From NCBI GenBank assembly GCA_015852425.1, contig JAAAIG010000352.1:8555-30226 (forward strand): DNA of 21,672 nucleotides, written 5' to 3'. The notes beneath the pieces are model-generated. The model searched no databases. It worked only from the letters and a program-made list of their open reading frames with translations, and was not told the origin of the DNA. Shown in pieces: positions 11,350 through 21,672 of this stretch; position 1 is the stretch's first letter; the number at the start of each line of letters is the position of its first letter. Made by a program: the position numbers and the translations under genes. Source of the DNA: Gryganskiella cystojenkinii (Eukaryota; Mortierellomycota; Mortierellomycetes; Mortierellales; Mortierellaceae).

Positions 11350-13035
11350 ATGAATCCATACGACAGCGCTGGTTACACTCAACCTCAGCCCAGGCACAAT
11401 GCTCAGCAACAGCAGCAACAGCAACAGGGCCAAGGCGGAAACTATTACACTCCTAACAAGTATACTCCCAACGCGTACGCGCCTCAGCCAGCACAGCAGC
11501 AGCAGCAGCAGCAACAACAACAACATTATCAGCATAGGAACCATATGACGTCCCCGCCACCACTTCAACACCCGGTCCCAACTCATCCTCCTGTTCAGAT
11601 GAGGGATCCCGTCCCTACGCCATCGCCAAGAATGCCCTATGCACAGGCCAATCAAGGTGGTCATCAGAATTCTTTTGGTAACCAGGGTCAGTACCGTCCT
11701 CAACAACAACAGCAACAGCAGCAACGTTCAAGTTTTGACCATCAGCAGCAACAACATGGTCAGATGCCCTATGGATCCCCGCAGACTCAGTACATGAGTC
11801 CTCAGCAGAGTCATGGTCATCCTCAACAACAACAGCAACAGCAGCAACAGCATGGTATCCCTTCGTTTCCATTCAACTTGAACGATGGTACCACCCAGTT
11901 GGGTATGCAGTTTGGAAAGTCTGCAGTCATGGCCGGACAGGAATACGTCGAGCAAAACGTGAGTATCCTTTTTTCATATTCTTAGCTTTATGTTATCCCA
12001 ATGTTTCAGTTTAAATGGACAAACGTGGCAGAGCTCTAGTCGAAGGTAAAAGATAAGGAAATTAACCCAGCTCGTTCTTTTTTACTCGAGATTTTAGTTG
12101 AACCGATGGGTCAACCGTGCAGCCCTGCAGCCATACTTTAACGTCAGCAACTCGTATGTCATTAACAAGCTCAAGCTCTTGGTCTTCCCATGGCGGCACA
12201 AGGTAACAACACAAGCGCGGCGTTACTAACGATGTAGCATAGGCACTTGGAAACTTGGCAACTCTCTTTACTTTGGTTGAGCTTCAGGCTCTTCGAAAAC
12301 AGTGCTAATGACAGCTTTGATTCGTCGCTAACAAGTGCTCCATAAATGTTCTTGCCGCCTGTTTAGCTCTGGACGCGTGTTTTGAAGAGATCTGAGACGA
12401 CAGGCGAGACCATTGGGTACTTGCCCCCTCGGGATGATATCAACGCACCAGACCTGTATATCCCTGTCATGGCTCTTGTGACCTATGTTTTGTTGATTGG
12501 TGTCACGGCCGGTACGACCAGCAAGTTCAGTCCCGAAATCCTTGGACCTACCACTTCTTCCGCTTTGGCAGTGATTTTACTCGAGTTCACAATGATCAAG
12601 TTGTGTACCTACTTGCTCAACATTACGAGCGAGGTTCCGATTTTGGATCTCTTGGCGTACTCGGGATACAAGTTTGTCGGGATTATTCTGTCAATTATTT
12701 TTCAGTTGTCAAAGGCACCACGTTCAGTCTTTTGGGCCGTGTTCCTTTACGCTGGCGCCGCAACTGGTTTCTTCTTGGTACGTCCTTTTTTTTCCTTTTT
12801 CCCTCCCCGAGTCTTTTTTCCAGCGTCGAAGGTGAAATGAAAAGAATTGATCCGCAATATGCTAACTCGTATGTCCATTAATCTTTTTTTTTGTCTATAG
12901 TTGCGTTCATTAAGATATGTGATTTTGCCAGAGGCCTCGGCTGGAACAGTTTTGGCGCCTCAAAGAAAGCGTCGGATTCATTTCTTGATCTGTCTGTCTG
13001 TCCTTCAGTTTGGATTCATGTGGATTCTGGTTTAA
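11350..13035 (+). CDS. YIF1: YIF1 family Golgi/ER vesicle protein, 4 exons, 419 aa
   Basis: Yif1 (Hrf1 family) partners Yip1 in a Golgi membrane complex that binds Rab GTPases and acts in ER-Golgi vesicle traffic. Exons are 11350-11958, 12098-12202, 12367-12777 and 12901-13035; all introns are GT-AG and all junctions are phase 0. The family core begins near residue 200 with YVEQN, then LNRWVNRAALQPYFNVSNSY and INKLKLLVFPWRHK. DDINAPDLYIPVMALVTYVL and LLAYSGYKFVGIILSI are hallmark segments. About five hydrophobic helices follow, and the chain ends in a helix (FLICLSVLQFGFMWILV), as in the family. The first 200 residues are a soluble Q/P-rich extension with several poly-Q tracts, which accounts for the extra length over the roughly 300 residues of yeast and human proteins. 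The ATG follows a CT-rich leader. Confidence 0.94.
11404..11851 (+). repeat. Cluster of poly-glutamine codon tracts in YIF1 exon 1
   Basis: Four separate CAA/CAG runs of roughly 8 to 10 codons each (for example Q8 at residues 19-26 and Q10 at 49-58), plus a shorter run. All lie in the cytosolic N-terminal extension and none in the membrane core, so the expansion is tolerated only outside the conserved domain. Confidence 0.85.
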
Positions 13036-13304
13036 ATGGTTTTTTTATCCCCTCACTTTCTAAAGCGAAATCGTCCATAGGATCGACCTGAAAAAAAAAG
13101 TAGAAAAACATGCTAAAAACATGCCAAAACACACACACACAAACACAATAATACCAACATCATCTTTTTCAAGGTGCGCAATAAAAAACAAGACACGATA
13201 ATGACCCAATAATTTCATTGAAGGGTGGGAGTTTTAATGGAGAAACAAGTTATAAATTACAAAGGAAAAAAATACAAGGAATAAAGGAAGAAAGAAAACA
13301 AGGA
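13036..13304. terminator. Convergent 3' region between YIF1 and the RING gene
   Basis: A 269-base gap between convergent genes. For YIF1 there is an AATAAA at 13180-13185. A near-duplicate of AAAACATGC appears twice at about 13106-13126. On the minus strand I see no perfect AATAAA for the RING gene. Confidence 0.5.
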
Positions 13305-15104
13305 CTACGACGAAGCAGTCGGAGGGGTAGCAGCAAGTTCAAAGACCACGTTCTGGAGTCGATTGTTCGTCAGGGGTGAACGACAGATTGGGCACCGTCG
13401 ACCGTTGTTGGCCGCATTCTGAGCTTGGGTGATACAAGAACGGCAGAACAAATGACCACATTTAGTCAACGTCGGTTCTGTGGGAAAGTCGAGACAGATT
13501 GTACATTTCAATCGATCCGTCACCCGAGTCGGCGGTGGTGGTACTGGTGTCGGTGTCACTGGGGGACGTTGAGAGGCCGCAGCTGCAGCAGCATCATTAG
13601 CGTAGGCTTCTGCATAGGCAGCATCGGAGGGAGGTGGGGGTGCTCCTGGAAAGGGAGCGTTGAATGGACTTGCCACGACTGTTTCCGCTGTAGCAGCAGT
13701 AGTAGTAATCGTGGTTAATGCGGATGACGACGGTGGTGACGGAGGCCGTTGTCGGGAAGGGCCAGCGCCCGCCTGGGTTCCGTCATTATTGTTGTCGTTG
13801 CTGCTGCTGCCGTTGTTGCTGTTGCTGTTATCCTGGCTCTGGCGCTGTGCCCGCAATTGGCGTTCGGAAAACAGAGAGGAGATTACTTGATTTGTCTCTT
13901 GCTGAGCTCTGAGATTTCGGTCGTGAAAGCGTGCCGCTGAGAACCGGTGAAAGATGTTCTCATCATCATCATCATCATCGGAACTACTACTAATACTCGA
14001 GCCATGTTCCGCCATCACAGAACTTTCGGGCCGGTCTCGCAGAGGTCCTATGGATATTTGAGCAGAGGGCACATAATCGTCGACGGAAACCACCCCTGGC
14101 TGCTGCCGCTGTTCTAGTTCTGGATATTCTTGATGCACAAAAGGTGTCCCTCTTCGCCGCCATCCTGGACGATCGTTTAGAGGTTGTACAGAGACCCAAG
14201 TCTGTGAAGGATGTGACGACGACGAAGTCGACGGTGGCGTTGTAGATACCGCTGAAGGGCTATCCCTGGTAGCATTATGATTGGGATCATCGTCCTCGAC
14301 AACAATGATGGTGGTGGAGCGTCCCTCATTGCGACTGATGTTGTTGTTGTTAACAGGGTTGGCGTCAGGGTTATTATCGTTGTCATAAGGGATATTGTTG
14401 TTGTCATCGATGGCGACGTTGTTATGATCACGGTGGTGGTTCTCGTCGTTGTGGCTTGCATGACTACCGTCGGGCTCTTCTTCCTGATCCTCCTTTTCCT
14501 CATCATCGTCATCGTCGTCGTCATCGAGGATAATAACAGGTTGCTGTACGTTGTCACCATGGTTGACCTCTGTATCTACTACGACTTCCACAGAGCTTTC
14601 CTTGTCATCATCATTATCATCGTCCAGGATGGTGATGTGTTCGGACTGTGGAATATTTTGACCTGTTTGGATGCTATTATTATCGCCATAATCGCCTCCG
14701 CCATCGCTCATAGACTCGTTCTCATTGTTGTTGTGGTGACCATGGTCGTTATTGTTGACTATTTCGGTGCTGTCTTTATCGACCGGGGTACTTGGTGAGG
14801 GTGATGATGCTGGTAGATCCCTAAAGGAGGGTTCTTGTGGCGACGAACTGATTTCTATAGATGGGTCGACATTGCCTTGCTGTCGTTGTTTTTGTTGTTG
14901 ATTGGGTTCGAGGTCGATCACACTTGATGATGGTGGAGGCGTCGATGGTAGCCCTGGGAACTCGATTCTACGTTTTGATGTTGGTGGTAACGCAGTAGGT
15001 GATGCAGAAGAGGAAGTACGAGCAGCCCCATCTACAGAACTTGATCCATGTATTGTTTCGACATCAATCTCCTCAGGCGCCTTCCGCTTCCTTTCCAGAC
15101 TCAT
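13305..15104 (-). CDS. RING E3 ligase with SUMO-interacting motifs, STUbL candidate, 599 aa
   Basis: Probably a SUMO-targeted ubiquitin ligase (Slx8/RNF4 type) that ubiquitinates SUMO-modified nuclear proteins. The C-terminal C3HC4 RING is complete: C534, C537, C549, H551, C554, C557, C571 and C574 (CTICLD, CGHLFCRSC, CPIC), with spacing like Slx8, and it ends about 25 residues from the C-terminus. Upstream the chain is long, acidic and disordered. It holds four short beta-strand-like hydrophobic motifs next to acidic residues: VIDLEP at 62-67, ITILDDD at 157-163, VIILDDD at 190-196 and TIIVVEDDD at 265-273. These fit the SUMO-interacting motif pattern. A near-repeat (RNLRAQQ, RQLRAQR) lies near 396-421, and there is a basic KRKR segment near the N-terminus. 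Single exon; the start is the first ATG of the frame, with a typical charged N-terminus. The RING is certain, the SUMO role inferred. Confidence 0.88.
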   Translation of the reverse strand: MSLERKRKAPEEIDVETIHGSSSVDGAARTSSSASPTALPPTSKRRIEFPGLPSTPPPSSSVIDLEPNQQQKQRQQGNVDPSIEISSSPQEPSFRDLPASSPSPSTPVDKDSTEIVNNNDHGHHNNNENESMSDGGGDYGDNNSIQTGQNIPQSEHITILDDDNDDDKESSVEVVVDTEVNHGDNVQQPVIILDDDDDDDDEEKEDQEEEPDGSHASHNDENHHRDHNNVAIDDNNNIPYDNDNNPDANPVNNNNISRNEGRSTTIIVVEDDDPNHNATRDSPSAVSTTPPSTSSSSHPSQTWVSVQPLNDRPGWRRRGTPFVHQEYPELEQRQQPGVVSVDDYVPSAQISIGPLRDRPESSVMAEHGSSISSSSDDDDDDENIFHRFSAARFHDRNLRAQQETNQVISSLFSERQLRAQRQSQDNSNSNNGSSSNDNNNDGTQAGAGPSRQRPPSPPSSSALTTITTTAATAETVVASPFNAPFPGAPPPPSDAAYAEAYANDAAAAAASQRPPVTPTPVPPPPTRVTDRLKCTICLDFPTEPTLTKCGHLFCRSCITQAQNAANNGRRCPICRSPLTNNRLQNVVFELAATPPTASS

Positions 15105-15564
15105 GTCTGGTGTTTTCTATGAATATCAAAAAATATCAGAACAAAGGCGTTAGGTTAGGTTTGTTCTTTTCTGGTTCCCACGCATCATTTTTTTTTTTTT
15201 TTAAAAAAAATACGTAAGAGATCCATGATATGTCCAGCAGTAAGACCCCATTGACTTTTACCTGCACTTGTCGGATATCGGGGTGAATGGAAGGGATGAA
15301 TAAGACGTTCTTGCTCGGTCCTTTGGATCGACAGCGCTGACAGCAAAATAAAATAAAATCGTTGTGGGTCGTGAAGAATAAGGGAGAAAGGAAAGAATCA
15401 AAAAAAGAAAGGAGGGTGCACCAAAATTTTAAACGTTGCGCATCAGAAAGAGTGACTTCTAACTGATTGGTGGCAAATGGATGGTTGCTGCGCTGGTGCA
15501 ATTGTTTCAAATTGATGGAAGATTGATGATTCCAATCCTTTCTCCGTTTGCTTTGTCATTCGAC
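15105..15564. promoter_or_regulatory. Divergent promoter between the RING and F-box genes
   Basis: A 460-base shared upstream region. It holds a T15-A8 block at 15188-15210 that is nearly self-complementary, and an inverted CCAAT (ATTGG) at about 15464-15468. ATG triplets at 15477 and about 15513 open very short frames ahead of the F-box start. A TTAGGTTAGG stretch near 15149-15160 is too short to be telomeric. No RNA gene was recognised. Confidence 0.5.
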
Positions 15565-17349
15565 ATGGAGCAACGCGGACGACATCAAGAACAAAGCACC
15601 AGCGACTGGAACTCGATACCACTCGAGATTGTCACTCTCATCTCTGAGTATCTCTTCCCGACCCATCGCACTGCATGTGTCCGAGTCTCAAAAGCATGGT
15701 TTAACCTGTGGACTCCGGAACTGTGGCGAATCGTCGTCCTCGTCCTGCCTCGCCAGTTTGAACGCTTTGCCTCCTCAGCAACCCAAGCCGCGCTCGAGCG
15801 TCACGGCCACTTTATTAGAATATTTGTCACAAATGATAATTCGAGGCGCTATGGGTTCTTACTCGGCACAAACGCCATGGGATGTACCCAGATTCAGGAA
15901 CTCAGCCTCAACTTTAACTTGCCGCATCATGGTCACCACAGTGGCCATTCGCACTCCACCTATGCCCATACTTCGGAGCTCTCCAACTTTGAGATCGTCA
16001 TGGCACTCCTGGAACGGAACCCAGGTCTTCGACGAATCTCGCTTCAGGGGTACTACAATCGCAAGACATCCACAGAGAGTACACCGCCATCTGAGGCGCT
16101 CAAGCAGCAGGATCTTCTGGAAGCACTGCCCTATGAGCGATTGGAATCCCTGGACTTGATGGCTTTCTCCTTACGTAAAAAGGCCATTGTGCCTCAACCA
16201 CACCAGGGATCCGGTGTTCAGCAACCCGTCTTCAAGCAACTGAAGCGATTGTATCTGAGTGGAAACCTCCAGGAAGAGCAAACCAAGATCCTCCGGTTTC
16301 TTTCTCGTTGTGTCAACCTGGAAACCATCCATTTGGAAGAGCTGGTCAATGTAGATTTTGACGCTCTCACAACGCAACTGCGTCAGCACTGCCCAAACTT
16401 GAAGGAACTGAGGTGGGACGAAGAGGAATATTCTTCGACTGACCGAAAGATTGCCCAAGTCTTGTCCTCGAGCTCATCAGGTTGGCGGCGACTTCATATT
16501 CCGGTCATGATGGGCTTTGGAGAGCTCTCGTTCCAGGCCTTGATGCAGCACGCGGAGACGCTAGAGAGTCTCGAGGCAGAGAGTCTTCTACAAATGACAG
16601 ATGGCACCTTCGTCCAACGGTTTCTAGAGCGCGCCACAGTACTCCGTCATCTCAAAGGAACGACGATGGATCATACGCAGTCATTCTCACGCGATATGGT
16701 CATCGATACCTCTGACCTGTACGACCCCGAACATCCGACCCCGACTAGAAAAGCACGGCCCTGGGCTTGCGCCAAGACCCTGGAGAAGTTTCAAGCTCTG
16801 ATCTGTGGGATCCCACGGTGGGATATCCTCTACAGAAGAGAGGGTCAACCTTTGGAGCTAGAACCGGATCTCCGAGGATCCAAGGAGGAGTGTTTGTTGA
16901 TGGAGCGTCGAGCTTATCGTCAGATCGGAGCCCTGACATGTCTCCAGGAGCTGTGTCTGGGTCATCCCGATGTCCTATCGGGTCCATGCCTGGACCTCGA
17001 TGATTATGAGGATCAATGGGACCAAGATCTTTCTGAGGCAGTGATTGTACGACCGTTTCAGTATTGGTGTCTGTCGTTCTCACTCGATTCTGGTCTGGAG
17101 CTGCTGAAAGAGTTGAAGAACCTTCGCAAGTTGGATGTGACTTGGCTGGCACACAAGATTGGCGTCCCCGAGCTGGAGTGGATGCACGAGAATTGGCCAC
17201 AGCTGAAAGAGATTGGTGGGTTGATCGGACCCCGAGGTTGGGCAGACGAAGACTGGCAGTCGCGTACGGCCGAGGTTGAGCAGTGGATCGAGGCACACCC
17301 GAAAGGCATTGGCCGTTCTTTTTATGTCGCGACTCGCAATGAAAATTGA
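15565..17349 (+). CDS. F-box protein with leucine-rich region, about 594 aa
   Basis: A predicted substrate adaptor of an SCF (Skp1-cullin-F-box) ubiquitin ligase. The F-box lies at about residues 14-56 (WNSIPLEIVTLISEYLF, then ACVRVSKAWFNLW and PELWR). The rest is leucine-rich with irregular LRR-like strands such as LKRLYLSGNL, NLETIHLEELVNVDFDAL, LKELRWDE and LRKLDVTWLAHKIGVPELEW, a layout common in large F-box families of early-diverging fungi. The substrate is unknown. Start choice: the same frame is open from an ATG at 15481, which would add 28 residues, mostly hydrophobic. I prefer 15565 because a CCAAT-type element lies just before 15481, out-of-frame ATGs lie between, and the extension does not look like an F-box N-terminus. 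The 15481 start stays possible. The stop codon overlaps a poly(A) signal. Confidence 0.88.
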   Translation: MEQRGRHQEQSTSDWNSIPLEIVTLISEYLFPTHRTACVRVSKAWFNLWTPELWRIVVLVLPRQFERFASSATQAALERHGHFIRIFVTNDNSRRYGFLLGTNAMGCTQIQELSLNFNLPHHGHHSGHSHSTYAHTSELSNFEIVMALLERNPGLRRISLQGYYNRKTSTESTPPSEALKQQDLLEALPYERLESLDLMAFSLRKKAIVPQPHQGSGVQQPVFKQLKRLYLSGNLQEEQTKILRFLSRCVNLETIHLEELVNVDFDALTTQLRQHCPNLKELRWDEEEYSSTDRKIAQVLSSSSSGWRRLHIPVMMGFGELSFQALMQHAETLESLEAESLLQMTDGTFVQRFLERATVLRHLKGTTMDHTQSFSRDMVIDTSDLYDPEHPTPTRKARPWACAKTLEKFQALICGIPRWDILYRREGQPLELEPDLRGSKEECLLMERRAYRQIGALTCLQELCLGHPDVLSGPCLDLDDYEDQWDQDLSEAVIVRPFQYWCLSFSLDSGLELLKELKNLRKLDVTWLAHKIGVPELEWMHENWPQLKEIGGLIGPRGWADEDWQSRTAEVEQWIEAHPKGIGRSFYVATRNEN

Positions 17350-17354
17350 ATAAA
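17349..17354 (+). terminator. AATAAA overlapping the F-box gene stop codon
   Basis: The last A of the TGA stop is the first A of AATAAA. The next gene starts only 203 bases after the stop, so a very short 3' UTR would make sense. Use of this hexamer is inferred. Confidence 0.45.
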
Positions 17355-17552
17355 ACACGTGCCAATGGCACAGTACTCACGATCCAGTCATATTCGGTGA
17401 TAATTTATGGGGGAGAAAAAAGCGATCAGCCAACTCCTTTGCCTCCATTCATTCGCGCATTTCTAACCTTTACTCCCTCTTCCCTCTGTACTTTCACTCC
17501 ATTCCAAATCCACAAGCTAAAAAAACACTCGCAGCCAAAGGGAGACCGAAGA
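17355..17552 (+). promoter_or_regulatory. Compact promoter of the poly(A) polymerase gene
   Basis: Between the F-box 3' end and the ATG at 17553 lie a CACGTG E-box at 17356-17361 directly followed by CCAAT at 17362-17366, then a pyrimidine-rich leader at about 17430-17510. The E-box/CCAAT pair is the most convincing regulatory cluster in this gap. It could also lie within the 3' UTR of the upstream gene. Confidence 0.45.
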
Positions 17553-20296
<2,744 letters not shown>

Positions 20297-21142
20297 TCAG
20301 GGAATAGACGCAGGACCGAGGCGCTGTATTGCACAAGAAAGGGCGCGTGAACTGGTTTGCATCATTCTACACCTTGATCCATTCACTTTTTTTTCTTTTT
20401 TTTCTTTTTTCCCCCTTCAAACCCTGCATCTTTGCGGCCTTACAGCCTGGCAACATTATTTTACTTTTATTTTTGCGATCAAATCCCATCTTCAGTTCGA
20501 CATTTGTCTTTTATGTGGCTCGGGAGATCATCGTGTACTATCTTTTCTTTACTACTAAGACGTCGAGGATAGATCAGCAGGAGGGCGAAAGACGAATTGT
20601 ACTTTAAACCTTCATGAGTAAGTCTTGTCGTGAAGATCTCGGGAGCTCTGAAAACGACCGAATGACCGAAACGAGCGCTAAAAAAGTAAGAAACTGACAT
20701 ACTCAATTGATTACATGCCTCTTTTCATCTATCATTGCTCTCTTTTTATCATCTTGCCTTTGGCCTCTCTTTTGGAGACGGGGTGACATATTCATACTCT
20801 TATTTCATTCTTGTCCTTTCGCCCCTTCTATTAACACCTCTCTTTCCTTTTTTGAATGCAACCGACAATTGATCGACCTTTCGTGCGCACCTCTTCTATT
20901 CTCCACTTATCCTTTTATTCCTATAGCGCGCGTGTTTGGTTGCTCGGTTTATTTCATCTCATTGTTGGATAGACAAAAAGACAAAAAGACAGGCAGAAAG
21001 AGCCCTCCTGCTACCCCCTCGACACCTTGACAAATAGTTTTGCTTTTCTTTTTTCGCTTTGCAACATAATAAAAACTTGATTGATGATGAGACGTGTTAT
21101 TGTAGGCGGTCCTTTGTTTTGATTTTATTATTTTTTCAATGT
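20297..21142. other. Convergent intergenic region between PAP1 and phytochelatin synthase
   Basis: About 850 bases with no supportable gene. The sequence is T-rich with several pyrimidine runs and holds a short AAAAAGAC tandem near 20976-20990. AATAAA on the plus strand at 21068-21073 may serve PAP1, although it is about 770 bases past the stop. On the minus strand AATAAA reads from 21129 to 21124, only 14 bases past the phytochelatin synthase stop. Confidence 0.5.
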
Positions 21143-21554
21143 CTATCTCTGCGAATTACAACCAGTGGTCGTCGCACACTCACAGTCGCATTCGCTGGCG
21201 TCGCCTTCTCCCGCAAGAGGTTCTTTCACGGAATCGGCGACTCCGTTAGTGTCAGTTGAAGAATCGGCGAGTGATGGCAGCGAGACTGTCGAAGACGAGG
21301 CCGAGGAAACAGAGGAAGAGAGAAGAGAAGAGGGTGACAGGGACATGGACTCGAGTCTCTTGCGTTGAACATCCAGTCTTTGTTTGGCCGTGGTGGTGAT
21401 TAAGAAATAACCTCGACATATACCCGTCTCTGGATCCTCGGGTAAGAGTGATTCCCAGAGCTGAGGCACCGTGGCGAAAAACGGTGGGTATTTGAACCTG
21501 GCTGTATCCATGACCAAGGCCTTGTCAGAGTCCTTGTGGAAACCACCAATAGGA
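21143..21554 (-). CDS. PCS: Phytochelatin synthase, 3' exon only (5' part outside the window)
   Basis: Phytochelatin synthase is a papain-like gamma-glutamylcysteine dipeptidyl transpeptidase that makes metal-binding phytochelatins from glutathione, usually activated by cadmium and similar metals. The exon follows a TAATAG acceptor at 21555-21560 and begins with the last base of a Ser codon. Family signatures are SPIGGFH, LVMDTARFKYPP and a CRGYFLI-type strand. The Asp in VMD matches catalytic Asp180 of the plant enzyme by position: 16 residues after the Ser of SPIGG in both. The catalytic Cys and His would lie in upstream exons beyond the contig edge. A Ser-rich linker leads to a cysteine cluster near the end (CDCEC and one more Cys), in line with the Cys-bearing C-terminal tails of this family. 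Upstream of the acceptor, CTAAAC at about 21599-21594 on this strand could be the branch point. Confidence 0.85.
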
Positions 21555-21658
21555 CTATTATCGTAGGGGTGGATCAAATCAAAAGTTGGTTGGTTTAGAA
21601 GCAAAAAAAAAACAAGTAGAGCCAGCAGGAAAGGGACTCTTGTTTGTTGTTTGGAAGT

Positions 21659-21672
21659 GGGGGGGGGGGGGG
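21659..21672. repeat. Poly-G run at the right contig edge
   Basis: Fourteen consecutive G residues close the window, inside an intron of the phytochelatin synthase gene. A G homopolymer at a contig end is a common place for short-read assembly to stop, and it may be partly artefact. Confidence 0.7.

Noticed and set aside
14277..14798. A 173-aa, very hydrophobic open frame opposite the RING gene
   Set aside because: It is the antisense shadow of Asp/Asn codon runs (GAT, GAC, AAC), which read as Val/Ile on the other strand. No start context or family resemblance.
14900..14925. GGTTCGAGGTCGATC, similar to a tRNA T-arm
   Set aside because: It lies within the RING coding sequence, and no acceptor stem or anticodon arm can be drawn around it.
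15149..15160. TTAGGTTAGG resembling a telomere repeat
   Set aside because: Fewer than two full units and not the TTAGGG unit. It lies mid-contig between two genes.
21561..21604. Extension of the phytochelatin synthase frame to the ATG at 21604
   Set aside because: The residues there do not fit the conserved sequence before SPIGG, and a TAATAG acceptor with an upstream CTAAAC branch-like site explains the region as intron.

Overview
The window looks like one complete contig of fungal nuclear DNA. Most genes carry short GT-AG introns. Pyrimidine-rich leaders sit directly before several start codons, and the proteins are rich in poly-Q, poly-N and poly-S. The gene repertoire and the leucine-rich F-box protein style suggest an early-diverging filamentous fungus, with Mortierellomycotina/Mucoromycota my best guess. 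That placement is inference only; no rRNA or other marker is present. The contig begins with 16 A and ends with 14 G, so both ends look like homopolymer assembly breaks.

Layout, left to right: (1) 1-1140, upstream region of the first gene, with a GA microsatellite and a long CT-rich leader; (2) 1141-4928 (+), HMG-CoA reductase, two exons, about 1187 aa, with a sterol-sensing membrane half and a complete catalytic half; (3) 5506-7890 (+), a single-exon, low-complexity 794-aa protein of unknown family with an activation-domain-like segment and kinase-type RRxS sites; (4) 8942-10828 (+), a six-exon Sec4/Ypt2/Rab8-type GTPase of 207 aa; (5) 11350-13035 (+), a four-exon YIF1 membrane protein of 419 aa with a poly-Q N-terminus; (6) 13305-15104 (-), a 599-aa RING protein with at least four SUMO-interacting-type motifs, a candidate SUMO-targeted ubiquitin ligase of the Slx8/RNF4 type; (7) 15565-17349 (+), an F-box/leucine-rich protein; (8) 17553-20296 (+), a ten-exon nuclear poly(A) polymerase of 589 aa, two of whose introns appear to be GC-AG; (9) 21143-21554 (-), the last visible exon of a phytochelatin synthase whose 5' part lies beyond the right end.

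The genes do not form an operon-like pathway. HMG-CoA reductase supplies the mevalonate pathway, the source of sterols and of the geranylgeranyl lipid that Rab proteins need. The Rab and YIF1 genes are adjacent, and both act in Golgi and exocytic vesicle traffic. The RING and F-box genes are divergent and both probably belong to ubiquitin pathways. The F-box and poly(A) polymerase genes are only 203 bp apart, and poly(A) polymerase and phytochelatin synthase are convergent. Exon boundaries were deduced by eye from splice consensus, reading frame and remembered family conservation; no alignment was run.
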